From NCBI GenBank assembly GCA_018896645.1, contig JAHIMF010000040.1:1-53167 (forward strand): 53,167 bases of DNA. Direction: 5' to 3'. Below the pieces are notes generated by a model, which was not told where the DNA came from, did no database searches, and was given only the letters and a program-made list of their open reading frames with translations. This stretch comes from Patescibacteria group bacterium. GTDB lineage: Bacteria > Patescibacteriota > Patescibacteriia > UBA2591 > JABMQE01. The position numbers were made by a program, and so were the translations under genes. Positions 16,034 through 23,727 of the stretch are shown here, in pieces (position 1 is the first letter of the stretch; each line of letters begins with the position of its first letter).

Positions 16034-16549
16034 ATGTCCACGAAAATTATTATTCCCAGTGAAAGAGTAACCAATAAAATTATTTTTATTCGCGGCAGAA
16101 AAGTGATGCTTGATCAGGACTTAGCCGAGCTTTATGGCGTTGAGACAAAAGAACTTAAAAGGGCCGCAAGAAGAAACACCTCCCGTTTCCCGGTTGATTT
16201 TATGTTTGAGTTAACACTGGAGGAGTATCAATTTTTAAGGAGCCAATTTGGCACCTTAAAAAGAGGCGAGCATGCAAAATATTTACCGTATGCATTTACC
16301 GAACAAGGAGTGGCTATGCTTTCCAGCGTTTTGAACAGCGAGAGAGCAATTCAGGTTAACATTCAAATTATTAGGATTTTCATAAAACTAAGAGAGATGC
16401 TCTCAACTCACAAAGAATTACGGGAGAAGATTGAGAAAATGGAGAAGAAATATGATAAACAATTCAGAGTAGTATTTGAGGCGATAAAGCGATTGTTGGA
16501 TAAGAAGTCAGAGCCAACAAAAGAAATAGGATTTAAAGAAAAAAAATAG
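16034..16549 (+). CDS. ORF6N domain-containing protein
   Basis: A 171-residue protein with an N-terminal ORF6N domain (about 8-95: IIFIRGRKVMLDQDLAELYG, AVKRNxxRFPxDFMF-type segment, YAFTEQGVAML). A charged helical tail (about 110-171) looks like coiled coil. ORF6N domains are found in phage anti-repressor-like proteins and in many CPR genomes; DNA binding is inferred. The start is ATG 16034; a TTG frame extending to 15962 runs into the repeats. It forms part of the accessory island with Fic and RAYT genes. Confidence 0.8.
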   Translation: MSTKIIIPSERVTNKIIFIRGRKVMLDQDLAELYGVETKELKRAARRNTSRFPVDFMFELTLEEYQFLRSQFGTLKRGEHAKYLPYAFTEQGVAMLSSVLNSERAIQVNIQIIRIFIKLREMLSTHKELREKIEKMEKKYDKQFRVVFEAIKRLLDKKSEPTKEIGFKEKK

Positions 16550-16560
16550 ATAATATTTTT

Positions 16561-17793
16561 ATGACTTTCAACTACAAAAAATTTTTCATCCTGCTTGGCT
16601 TCATACTGATAGTTCTTGCTCTGGGCTATGGGATTTATTATGCGTTTTTTAGAAAGCCAGTACCTGGACCATTGGTCAATGTGAATGAAGAGTACCCAGG
16701 AATGCTGCCGAATATCGGGCCATATGTTAATCAGCCGCCGTATGTAGAAGTTAATGAAGGATTGCCGCCGGTTACAGAAGTGCCAATTAAAGAAGAAGAG
16801 CCGTCAGAAATTGCTCAAGGAGGATTGACCGAGGTTAAAGAGGTGACAGCTGTGCGGGCCGAAGGAGCAATGGCGCAGGCTGATGGAACAATAGCTTATT
16901 ATAATCGCGATGAAAGCAAATTTTATCGAATTGGTCCGGATGGCGAGCCAATGCCTTTGACTGACAAATTGTTCCATCAAGTGAGCAAAGTTAATTGGGC
17001 GCCCAATGCCAGCCGGGCGGTTTTAGAATATCCCGATGGTTCCAAAATAATGTATGATTTTGACAATGAAAAACAATATACTCTGCCGAAACAATGGGAA
17101 GATTTTTCTTTTGCTCCTTCTTCTGACGAGATTGTTTTTAAACATCTGGCCCAGGATAAAGAGAATCGCTGGTTAGCCGTGGCTAAAGCTGATGGCAGCG
17201 GGGCGGAAGCTATTGAACCTTTGGGCGAAAACGGCGATAAAGTTCAGGTTACCTGGTCGCCAACCGGACAAGTAGTAGCAACCTTTTGGGAATCAATGGA
17301 TGCGGAGCGCCAGGAAATATTTTTAATCGGCCTGCACGGCGAGAATTTTAAATCAATGATTACGCACGGCCGGGGTTTTGAATCTCAATGGACTCCGCAG
17401 GGAGATAAATTAGTCTACAGCGTTTATAATTCCGAAGCCGGGTTCAGGCCAACCTTGTGGGTAGCAGATGCTCAAGGGGACAGCATTGGCATGAACAGGA
17501 AATATTTAGGGGTGGATACTTGGATTGATAAGTGCACCATTGGTCGTGATAATCAGACTGCTTATTGCGCCGTGCCGAGCTATTTGCCTGAAGGCGCCGG
17601 GCTTTATCCTGATTTAGCCAATGACATTCCTGATTATTTCTATAAAGTTAATTTAAAAACCGGCACTAAAAGTTTATTAGCCCAACCTAATGGCGACTAC
17701 ACCGCCGAGTCAGTCTTTTTATCGCCGGATGAGGGATATTTATATTTTACGGATATTAATACCGGGGCGTTGAGTAAGATTAGGTTGAAATAG
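16561..17793 (+). CDS. membrane-anchored beta-propeller (TolB/WD40-like) protein
   Basis: A 410-residue protein. One N-terminal membrane helix (about 7-29) is followed by a Pro/Glu-rich linker (about 35-85). A beta-propeller-like domain then shows repeated patterns such as VNWAPNASRAVLEYPDGSK, VTWSPTGQVVATFWE, SQWTPQGDKLVYSVYN and VFLSPDEGYLYFTD. These are the PD40/TolB repeat pattern. It probably lies outside the membrane as a binding scaffold; the ligand is unknown. It starts 11 nt after the ORF6N stop, so it may be co-transcribed. A terminator follows at 17905-17930. Confidence 0.7.
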   Translation: MTFNYKKFFILLGFILIVLALGYGIYYAFFRKPVPGPLVNVNEEYPGMLPNIGPYVNQPPYVEVNEGLPPVTEVPIKEEEPSEIAQGGLTEVKEVTAVRAEGAMAQADGTIAYYNRDESKFYRIGPDGEPMPLTDKLFHQVSKVNWAPNASRAVLEYPDGSKIMYDFDNEKQYTLPKQWEDFSFAPSSDEIVFKHLAQDKENRWLAVAKADGSGAEAIEPLGENGDKVQVTWSPTGQVVATFWESMDAERQEIFLIGLHGENFKSMITHGRGFESQWTPQGDKLVYSVYNSEAGFRPTLWVADAQGDSIGMNRKYLGVDTWIDKCTIGRDNQTAYCAVPSYLPEGAGLYPDLANDIPDYFYKVNLKTGTKSLLAQPNGDYTAESVFLSPDEGYLYFTDINTGALSKIRLK

Positions 17794-17801
17794 AAGTAGA
17801 A

Positions 17802-17888
17802 GTTAATAGAGTTAATACAATGGTTAATAAAGTTAATAATAAACAATGAGTTTATTAACCTTATTAACTTTATTAACAATTTATTAAC
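17802..17888. repeat. gttaata spacer hairpin, empty form
   Basis: The left arm at 17802-17839 and right arm at 17851-17888 (ttattaacc words) are separated by a short loop. It is the same hairpin that carries the four-helix-bundle gene at 8956-9418. Confidence 0.75.
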
Positions 17889-17904
17889 CCGTCATAAAGC
17901 TAAA

Positions 17905-17930
17905 CCGTCTGGACTCCCAGACCTTTTTTT
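17905..17930 (+). terminator. Rho-independent terminator just upstream of radA
   Basis: GTCTGG-actc-CCAGAC (17907-17922), then c and seven T (17924-17930). The T-tract ends 16 nt before the radA ATG. It either ends the upstream transcript or attenuates read-through into radA. Confidence 0.75.
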
Positions 17931-17946
17931 GTTAAACTTGATTAAT

Positions 17947-19293
17947 ATGGCTATCAAATCAAACACAATCTATGAGTGCTCCAAATGCGGGGCTCAATAT
18001 CCCAAATGGCAGGGGCGATGCAGTGAGTGCGGCGCTTGGAGCACAATCGGAGAGTCGGTGGCTGCGGTGATCAGCGAACAAGCCGTTTTGGCTAAGCCGG
18101 CTCAAGTAGTAGATTTCTCACAGGTGGAGGCCAAAGACGTTGAACGGATTACTACGGGCATTAATGAATTTGACCGAGTGCTTGGCGGAGGCATTGTGCC
18201 GGGCAGTTTAGTTTTGCTTGGGGGTGAGCCGGGCATTGGCAAATCAACCCTTGTTTTACAAGTTATTTCTCGTTTGCTTGAAGGTGAGATTTCTGCCTTG
18301 CCGGCAGGCGGGCGTGAATCTCGCCTTCAGAATGTGGTGTATGTTTCTGGCGAAGAATCAGCCGAACAAATAAAATTGCGGTTTGATCGTCTTGGGCTCA
18401 AAGCGAAAAATCTAAAATTTTTAAATGAAACAGAGATTGAGATTGTTTGCGCTACGATTAGAAAAGAAAAGCCTCAAGTAGCCATTATTGATTCCATTCA
18501 AACAATGTATTCCGGTGAACTGCCTTCAGAGTCCGGCAGCGTTAATCAAATTCGTGCTTGCACGGCTAAATTAATGAAAGTAGCCAAGGAAAATAAAATT
18601 TCAATTTTTGTCATTGGCCACGTTACTAAAGAGGGAGTGGTGGCCGGACCTAAAACTTTAGAGCATCTGGTGGACACGGTATTATATTTAGAAGGCGACC
18701 GGTATCATGATTTGCGGATTTTGCGCACTGTAAAAAATCGTTTTGGCCCCACTAACGAAATCGGGGTTTTTGAGATGACTTCTCAAGGCTTAGCAGAAGT
18801 GAAAAACCCTAGTCAAATATTCATAGACAAAGCTAAGCCCGCGCGTCCGGGCGTAGCAACCACTTGTGTGATTGAGGGGAGCCGCCCCTTTTTAATAGAA
18901 GTTCAAGCATTAGTAAGCAAGACCGCCTTTGGCTATCCCCAGAGAAAAGCCTCGGGTTTTGGCCTGAATCGTTTGCAACTGTTTTTAGCGGTTTTAGAAA
19001 AGAGATATGGTTATCGGTTTGGGGATCAAGATGTTTTTATTAATGTTTCCGGAGGCTTAAAAATAAAAGAGCCAGCTTGCGATCTGGCGGTTTGTATCGC
19101 TTTAATTTCTGCCCTGAAAAATACAACCATAAAATCAGGCACAGTTATTTTTGGAGAGGTCAGCCTTTCGGGCGAAGTGCGTAAAGCTAGCCAGCAAGAA
19201 AGGCGCGTGAGCGAGGCCAAGGGTCTGGGGTATGATAATGTAGTGAGTGATGTTGATGATATCAGCAAGGCGGCTGTTGCCGCCTTAAGTTAG
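17947..19293 (+). CDS. radA: DNA repair protein RadA
   Basis: A 448-residue RadA (Sms), a RecA-related ATPase that processes recombination intermediates. An N-terminal C4 zinc finger (YECSKCGAQYPKWQGRCSECGAW) is followed by the ATPase core with Walker A GGEPGIGKST (about 92-101). The RadA signature KNRFGPTNEIG and a Lon-like C-terminal domain (about 290-448) follow. All diagnostic elements are present. The start is ATG 17947; a TTG at 17929 lies in the terminator tract. Between the ATPase strands (about residues 112-128) there is an extra EISALPAGGRESRLQ segment encoded by a 49-bp palindrome (18280-18328). Confidence 0.95.
   Translation: MAIKSNTIYECSKCGAQYPKWQGRCSECGAWSTIGESVAAVISEQAVLAKPAQVVDFSQVEAKDVERITTGINEFDRVLGGGIVPGSLVLLGGEPGIGKSTLVLQVISRLLEGEISALPAGGRESRLQNVVYVSGEESAEQIKLRFDRLGLKAKNLKFLNETEIEIVCATIRKEKPQVAIIDSIQTMYSGELPSESGSVNQIRACTAKLMKVAKENKISIFVIGHVTKEGVVAGPKTLEHLVDTVLYLEGDRYHDLRILRTVKNRFGPTNEIGVFEMTSQGLAEVKNPSQIFIDKAKPARPGVATTCVIEGSRPFLIEVQALVSKTAFGYPQRKASGFGLNRLQLFLAVLEKRYGYRFGDQDVFINVSGGLKIKEPACDLAVCIALISALKNTTIKSGTVIFGEVSLSGEVRKASQQERRVSEAKGLGYDNVVSDVDDISKAAVAALS
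18280..18328. repeat. in-frame palindromic element in radA
   Basis: Arms GAAGGTGAGATT and AATCTCGCCTTC (11 of 12 complementary) surround an inner CTGCC/GGCAG hairpin. It is translated as an extra loop in RadA. Confidence 0.8.
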
Positions 19294-19296
19294 AGG

Positions 19297-21543
19297 CTAT
19301 TCCAAGTGCACTGATTGTTCAAAATTTTCAACTTTTTCTTTAAGCCCCGGATATTGCAAAAGCTCCGGGTTTTTTTTAATAATTTTTTCTGCTTGTTCGC
19401 GGGCTTGTTTGATAATATCGTAATCAGTTAACTTAGCAATTTTTAAACTGGAAAGGAATCCCGATTGATTGGTGCCGTAGATTTCTCCGGGTCCGCGGAT
19501 TTCCAAATCTTTTTCCGCCAGCTCAAAACCATTTTTGGCCTGAATAAGCGCATCTAACCGTTTTTTTGTTTTTAAGGAAGCGGATTCTGTAAATAAAAAA
19601 CAATATGATTGATGATCGCTTCTGCCAACCCGGCCGCGAAATTGGTGGAGCTGGGCCAGGCCAAAACGGTCAGCGCCTTCAATCATCATTACTGTGGCAT
19701 TAGGCACATCAATCCCCACCTCAATTACGGAAGTGGCTACCAGAATGTCAAGTTTTCCTTTCCAAAAATCTTGACGAATTTGCTCTTTTTCTTTGGTTTT
19801 AAGTTTACCGTGCAAAAGTCCGACGCGCAGGTGAGGAAAAATTTGCTTATCTATTTTTTCATGCTCGGCTGTTGCCGCTTTAACTCCAAGCTTATCAGAT
19901 TCCTCAATCAGCGGACATATCACAAACACTTGCCGGCTGGCTTTGATTTGTTCCTGGATAAAATCATAAGCCTTTTGCCTATTAGTTGGGTCCACAATTT
20001 TAGTGGTAATGGGCTTGCGGCCAGTTGGCATTTGGTCAATCACTGAAAGGTCAAGGTCGCCGTAAAGCGTCAGGGCGAGAGAGCGGGGGATGGGCGTGGC
20101 GGTCATTGAGAGGAAGTGGGGGGTTATTGAAGTCTGATGGGATTGATTTTGTTGGGGTGGGATTTTATTACCTGAAGATTTTAATTCATTGTTCGATTGT
20201 TCTATTGTTCGATTGTTAAGGTCTGATTGTTGTTTTAACTTCTTGCGTTGCTCTACGCCAAAGCGGTGTTGTTCATCAACGATAACTAGATCCAGTTTTT
20301 CAAATTTTACATCCTCTTGGATTAAGGCATGAGTGCCGATTATGAAATCTGACTTCAATAAGCCATCTTTCTTTTTTACGCTCTTTTCCGTTCTTGTGTA
20401 AATATCAACTTTAATTCGTTTATCATTCTTTCTTGCCTTATCCATTCTTCCGACTTCATTTTGTCCCACTTCATTATTTTTGGAATTTGGAATTTGGAAT
20501 TTATTTGTATCTTGTATCTTGTTAATTATTGTTTCTTGTTTTAGAATTTTTTTAATGTTCTCATAATGCTGTTTAGCTAAAATCTCTGTGGGCGCCATAA
20601 GGATTGTCTGAAACCCGCTCCAGATTACATTAAGCGCGGCAATCACGGCTACCATGGTTTTACCGCTGCCAACTTCGCCTTCCAGCAAGCGATTCATTGG
20701 AGTATTTTTTTCTAAATCCTTAATAATTTCCCAGGCGGCTTTTCGTTGGGCATCTGTAAGTTTGAATGGCAAAGAATCAACAAATTTTTTAGTTTTTTCT
20801 TTGTGAAACTGGATGGCAGATGCTTTTAATTTTTGGAGCTCTTGTCTGGTGCGCTCGCTTTGAAGTTGGATTAAAAAGAGTTCGTCAAATTTGAGCCGGG
20901 TCTGAGCTTTTTTAAGCATGGCTTGAGAGGCCGGGAAGTGGATTTGTGAAAGAGCCTGGGATAGGTCTATAAGTTGTAATTCTTTTTTTGTTTCAGCTGG
21001 CAGAAAATCAGCCACCTGCTTAGTGAGCGGCAATGCGGTTTTTGTTAAAAAGCGAATTTGCTTTTGGGTGAGATGTTCCGTAACCGAATAAATCGGCACC
21101 AGTCTTGCTGTGTGTGTTGTTTCTTTTTTCCAGGCTTCAATTTTTTCATACGAAGGATTTATGAACTGAATGCCCCAGTTATCATAATCAACTTTGCCGG
21201 CAATATAGACTTGGTCGCCGGGTTTTAGAACTTTAGTGAGGTAAGCTTGGTTAAACCAAATAACTTTGATTTGTTCGGATTCGTCAGCCACAATTGCTTC
21301 GGTAATAATTTTTCTTTTGACAGGGCTGCGTTTATTTTGGATGATTTCAATCCTGCCTTTGATGGTGGCGGTTTGCTCGGGCTGAAGCTCGGCAATGGGT
21401 AAAATTTTACTAAAATCATCATAGCGAAAAGGGTAGTAAAATAATAAATCCCGGGCAGTTTCAAGGCCGAGTTTTTTGAGACGAGAGGCAGTTGTTTTGC
21501 CCACGCGAGTGAGCTCGCTGACTGGGGTGGTTAGAGATAGCAT
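19297..21543 (-). CDS. recG: ATP-dependent DNA helicase RecG
   Basis: A 748-residue RecG, which remodels stalled forks and Holliday junctions. An N-terminal wedge (OB) domain (about 55-160) precedes helicase motifs: GEVGSGKT (Walker A), VIVDEQHRFG (DEQH box), SMTATPIPRSLALT (motif III), VEVGIDVPNA and QFRGRVGRSDHQS (motifs V/VI). The start ATG is at 21543; upstream in-frame codons lie in a spacer repeat. It is convergent with radA (4 nt apart). Two extra segments with no counterpart in usual RecG, about residues 335-378 and 440-470, are encoded by spacer-type words (20477-20521 and 20184-20220). Confidence 0.93.
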   Translation of the reverse strand: MLSLTTPVSELTRVGKTTASRLKKLGLETARDLLFYYPFRYDDFSKILPIAELQPEQTATIKGRIEIIQNKRSPVKRKIITEAIVADESEQIKVIWFNQAYLTKVLKPGDQVYIAGKVDYDNWGIQFINPSYEKIEAWKKETTHTARLVPIYSVTEHLTQKQIRFLTKTALPLTKQVADFLPAETKKELQLIDLSQALSQIHFPASQAMLKKAQTRLKFDELFLIQLQSERTRQELQKLKASAIQFHKEKTKKFVDSLPFKLTDAQRKAAWEIIKDLEKNTPMNRLLEGEVGSGKTMVAVIAALNVIWSGFQTILMAPTEILAKQHYENIKKILKQETIINKIQDTNKFQIPNSKNNEVGQNEVGRMDKARKNDKRIKVDIYTRTEKSVKKKDGLLKSDFIIGTHALIQEDVKFEKLDLVIVDEQHRFGVEQRKKLKQQSDLNNRTIEQSNNELKSSGNKIPPQQNQSHQTSITPHFLSMTATPIPRSLALTLYGDLDLSVIDQMPTGRKPITTKIVDPTNRQKAYDFIQEQIKASRQVFVICPLIEESDKLGVKAATAEHEKIDKQIFPHLRVGLLHGKLKTKEKEQIRQDFWKGKLDILVATSVIEVGIDVPNATVMMIEGADRFGLAQLHQFRGRVGRSDHQSYCFLFTESASLKTKKRLDALIQAKNGFELAEKDLEIRGPGEIYGTNQSGFLSSLKIAKLTDYDIIKQAREQAEKIIKKNPELLQYPGLKEKVENFEQSVHLE
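20184..20220. repeat. spacer words (gttcgattgttctatt) inside recG
   Basis: The words cattgttcgattgttctattgttcg are the same as those of spacer element B at 35007 and 41657. They are translated on the minus strand as LNNRTIEQSNNE between the DEQH and TAT motifs. Confidence 0.75.
20477..20521. repeat. spacer words (ggaattt, gtatctt) inside recG
   Basis: Three ggaattt units followed by two tgtatctt units. The same words make up the spacer at 22290-22435. Translated on the minus strand as an IQDTNKFQIPNSK insertion. Confidence 0.75.
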
Positions 21544-21578
21544 AATTTTAGTTGTTGTTGTGAGCAAGGCCGCAACTT

Positions 21579-21668
21579 TGTCATTGCAAGGCGGGCAAAG
21601 GAGCGACCAAAGCAATCCCATCTTCAACGTTGTCAATGACATTGATTGTTATGTCGTCCGCAATGACA
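21579..21668. repeat. TGTCATTGC inverted-repeat element
   Basis: Arms TGTCATTGC (21579-21587) and GCAATGACA (21660-21668) bound a 90-bp element in the recG upstream spacer. It resembles dispersed 'TCATTGC...GCAATGA' repeats common in bacterial genomes. A minus-strand TATAAT for recG lies beside it at 21675-21680. Confidence 0.65.
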
Positions 21669-21701
21669 GGAATGATTATAGTTTAGCAGAAATTTTGTAA
21701 T

Positions 21702-21735
21702 AAAAAAAGAGCGAAGGGACCAAGCCCAACGCTCT
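21702..21735 (-). terminator. Rho-independent terminator of the 101-residue gene
   Basis: Read on the minus strand: AGAGCG-TTGGGcttggtCCCTT-CGCTCT followed by TTTTTT (21702-21707). It lies 26 nt after the stop of the gene at 21761-22066. Confidence 0.8.
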
Positions 21736-21760
21736 AGTTTTTAAAAGATCGAGATTTTCT

Positions 21761-22066
21761 TCATGAGATGTGGACTGTGGTCAGCTGGCCATCTTTTTTT
21801 TGAACAATGACATCGCCGGTGAAAATGTACCCCGCTTTTTCGGGATAGAATTTTCGTTTACCCTCCAGGCCGCTAAGATAGATAAAGAAACCCTCTTCAT
21901 CTTGGCGTAACGGGACCGCCTCTCCCTTATGTTCCTCATATTCATATAATTCAATTTCTTCATCCACTTGTTCTACAGCGCAAACCCCTCTAAAGAAACC
22001 CTGCTGAGACAACTCTCTAACAATTTCCGATTCAGCAGGACCTCTCATATTGCCTAAATACGCCAT
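21761..22066 (-). CDS. hypothetical 101-residue acidic protein
   Basis: A small soluble protein, not recognised. It starts MAYLGNMRGPAESEIVRELSQQ, has an acidic middle (VDEEIELYEYEEHKGE) and a probable beta-rich C-terminal half. Expression signals are unusually complete for this window: a strong Shine-Dalgarno (ggaggg, 7 nt before ATG), its own terminator, and an inverted repeat upstream (22124-22160). That suggests a highly or conditionally expressed single gene. Function cannot be assigned. Confidence 0.7.
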   Translation of the reverse strand: MAYLGNMRGPAESEIVRELSQQGFFRGVCAVEQVDEEIELYEYEEHKGEAVPLRQDEEGFFIYLSGLEGKRKFYPEKAGYIFTGDVIVQKKDGQLTTVHIS

Positions 22067-22123
22067 GGTAATGCCCTCCTTTTGTTTTGGGGTTGATGCG
22101 GTGGTGAGACATCTTTCTCCTAA

Positions 22124-22170
22124 GTGTTATTCTAATACTATATTATTTTGAAAATAACACAAGTGGATAA
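22124..22170 (-). promoter_or_regulatory. inverted repeat and TTATCCAC box upstream of the 101-residue gene
   Basis: GTGTTATT (22124-22131) and AATAACAC (22153-22160) form an 8-bp inverted repeat around a likely minus-strand promoter region (TTGTGT and TAGTAT-like hexamers). A TTATCCACT sequence (22162-22170 on minus), an 8/9 match to the box found before other promoters, adjoins it. Confidence 0.45.
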
Positions 22171-22213
22171 TTTTTTATGCTTGATGCCAACATTTTTAAT
22201 GCCAAATAATAAC

Positions 22214-22289
22214 TGGCGTGCCTGGCAGGATTTGAACCTGCGACCCCCAGCTCCGCAAGCTGATGCTCTATCCCCTGAGCTACAGGCAC
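22214..22289 (-). tRNA. tRNA-Arg (anticodon GCG)
   Basis: A full cloverleaf on the minus strand: acceptor GTGCCTG/CAGGCAC, D arm GCTC...GAGC, anticodon stem TCAGC/GCTGG with loop TTGCGGA (anticodon GCG, codon CGC), T arm GCAGG-TTCAAAT-CCTGC, discriminator G and encoded CCA. Confidence 0.93.
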
Positions 22290-22435
22290 ATAAGTTAAGA
22301 TACAAGGATGCAAGACACAAGTTACAAAAAAATTTCAAGAAACAAATCTCAAATTTCAAGCAGCCCAGTTTATATCTTGAAATTTGTAATTTGGAATTTT
22401 TTTGTATCCTTGTTTTTTGTATCTTGGATCCTTGT
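22290..22435. repeat. spacer hairpin (acaagatac / atttcaag words)
   Basis: The left arm has aagatacaaggatgcaagac and atttcaag. The right arm has cttgaaatttgtaatttgg and ttgtatcttggatccttg. It fills the whole spacer between tRNA-Arg and the next gene. Confidence 0.7.
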
Positions 22436-22939
22436 TTATAATTTCAACCGTCGACTCAAAACATCAGCGAACGGTTCCTCTTCTTTAGTTAAATCTTCAT
22501 CAAGAAAGTCCAAAAGAACCTTTCGCACATCAAGGGGGTTTTGTTTTTCTAGGGGAATTCGTAAGTCCGGTTTAACAGAAGACTTAAATGAGATATAAAG
22601 ATTTTTTACTTCTGGCGGTTCGTAAATAAGCCAGAAATTTTTGAGCGATTTGTAATTATAAAATTTTTCACCAATTTGCAGGCCGTCTTCAGTGACTTCA
22701 AGGCGAATATCTAGCGGCTGGCGTCGGGAGTGCAGATACATAATTACAGCGCTCATAATAATAATGATAGCGAAAAGAAGATTGAGCGTGAAAAAACAGT
22801 AAACCAAGAGGCCGGCCATCACCAAGCCAATCCAAAAATACCAACTCTTGCTTCGTTCATATTGAGTGAATTCTGGAAAATTCCAAGAGAGCAAGATTTT
22901 GCCGTGAGGAGACTTTTTTGTTTGTTCTTGATTTGGCAT
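22436..22939 (-). CDS. hypothetical membrane protein (two helices, PH-like tail)
   Basis: A 167-residue protein. After a short hydrophilic N-terminus (LLSWNFPEFTQYERSKSWY), two adjacent membrane helices span about 33-52 and 54-68. A soluble beta-rich C-terminal domain (about 75-167: LEVTEDGLQIGEKFYNYKSLKNFWLIYEPPEVKNL) has the look of a PH-like (bPH/DUF) domain. Similar short proteins are widespread in CPR genomes, but the function is unknown. It is driven by a good minus-strand promoter at 22995-23023. Confidence 0.65.
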   Translation of the reverse strand: MPNQEQTKKSPHGKILLSWNFPEFTQYERSKSWYFWIGLVMAGLLVYCFFTLNLLFAIIIIMSAVIMYLHSRRQPLDIRLEVTEDGLQIGEKFYNYKSLKNFWLIYEPPEVKNLYISFKSSVKPDLRIPLEKQNPLDVRKVLLDFLDEDLTKEEEPFADVLSRRLKL

Positions 22940-22994
22940 AGGAGGGGTGTATAAGTTATTGGTTATAGGTTATTTAGTTATGGCTTATGGTTAC

Positions 22995-23023
22995 AGTATA
23001 GCTTAAAATCAGCATAAAGGCAA
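22995..23023 (-). promoter_or_regulatory. sigma70-type promoter for the 167-residue membrane protein
   Basis: On the minus strand: TTGCCT (23018-23023), 17 nt, TATACT (22995-23000). It would start near 22988, about 49 nt before the ATG at 22939. Its -35 lies only 8 bp from the divergent tRNA promoter. Confidence 0.65.
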
Positions 23024-23031
23024 ATCCGTGA

Positions 23032-23060
23032 TTGACAAGGGACGGTTTTAGGGTTATTAT
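23032..23060 (+). promoter_or_regulatory. sigma70-type promoter for the tRNA-Ser genes
   Basis: TTGACA (23032-23037), 17 nt, TATTAT (23055-23060). The predicted start is near 23067, three bases before the first tRNA-Ser. Confidence 0.8.
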
Positions 23061-23069
23061 GTATAAAGT

Positions 23070-23159
23070 GGAGAGGTGCCTGAGTGGTTGAAAGGGGCAC
23101 CCTGCTAAGGTGTTAGCCGCGCAAGTGGCTCGTGGGTTCGAATCCCACCCTCTCCGCCA
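23070..23159 (+). tRNA. tRNA-Ser (anticodon GCT)
   Basis: A class II tRNA with a long variable arm: acceptor GGAGAGG/CCTCTCC, anticodon loop CTGCTAA (anticodon GCT, codons AGC/AGT), variable arm, T arm GTGGG-TTCGAAT-CCCAC and encoded GCCA. Confidence 0.95.
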
Positions 23160-23194
23160 CACGAAGCTCTGCATTAGCAGAGCGAAGTGTGGCG
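23155..23194 (+). promoter_or_regulatory. hairpin that pairs with the tRNA-Ser 3' end
   Basis: CGCCACAC (23155-23162, containing the tRNA's encoded CCA) pairs with GTGTGGCG (23187-23194), enclosing a second perfect stem GCTCTGC/GCAGAGC. It is followed by atttt. It may be a 3' processing or weak terminator structure between the two tRNAs. Confidence 0.6.
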
Positions 23195-23207
23195 ATTTTA
23201 AGATAAT

Positions 23208-23297
23208 GGAGAGGTGGCAGAGTGGTCGAATGCGACAGTCTTGAAAACTGTTGGGCCTTCACGGGTCTCGTGGGTTCGAATCCCACCCTCTCCGCCA
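23208..23297 (+). tRNA. tRNA-Ser (anticodon TGA)
   Basis: A class II tRNA with the same acceptor and T arm as the upstream tRNA-Ser: anticodon loop CTTGAAA (anticodon TGA, codons TCN), long variable arm and encoded GCCA. It lies 48 nt downstream and is probably co-transcribed. Its 3' end can also pair with downstream TGGCG (23322-23326). Confidence 0.95.
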
Positions 23298-23382
23298 TGC
23301 CGAAGCCCGAAGGGCATAGGGTGGCGAAAAGGGACGCTCAGCGTCTTGCCAACTCAAAACAAACGTGGCGACCCGGTAACAA

Positions 23383-23412
23383 AACGCTCCAACAAAATTG
23401 GCGCGTTTTTTT
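23383..23412 (+). terminator. Rho-independent terminator after the tRNA-Ser genes
   Basis: AACGC-t-CCAA-caaaa-TTGG-c-GCGTT followed by TTTTT (to 23412). A strong stem with a U-tract on +. Confidence 0.8.
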
Positions 23413-23727
23413 GTCTCAATTTACTCTTGGCACGAAAAATACAAGCAGGAAAAATTCCCTGCCTGCCGGTAAAGCTGACACAGCTAAGCAAAAGTTCAGC
23501 CTATCTCTGTGTAGGCAGGCTTTCCCTCAACCCTCATTTTTACCCGTCCGTAGTTTTAACGAAGGATGGCCTTTTTGCTTTTTTGTTTCAACGCTCGCAG
23601 GGCGGGCGCGGCGGCTTTAGAGAAAGAGAAAAAAAAGAGTCGCCCTTGCCTGCCCGCTCATAGCGTCGCGAAGGCGGGACCCAGCCAATCCATTCGCGGG
23701 CAACGCTAAGAACCCCCTTTATTTTTG
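23413..23727. other. 315-nt gap without a gene; structured and repeat-bearing
   Basis: No credible coding frame. It contains a nested stem GCCTGCC/GGCAGGC enclosing ACACAG/CTGTGT (about 23460-23522) and a CCCGCT...GGCGGG palindrome (23653-23678) of the family also found inside mod, res and comF. It is GC-richer than the neighbouring spacers. Confidence 0.5.

Noticed and set aside
21544-21642. Longer RecG N-terminus
   Set aside because: The added residues come from the TGTCATTGC repeat element; ATG 21543 gives the normal family start.
22148-22441. Frame on + over tRNA-Arg (DLNLRPPAPQADALS)
   Set aside because: Typical translated tRNA artefact; continues into the spacer repeat.
23214-23663. 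Open frames over and after the tRNA-Ser genes
   Set aside because: They begin with translated tRNA sequence (AEWSNATVLKTVG type), overlap each other in two frames, and cross a strong terminator.
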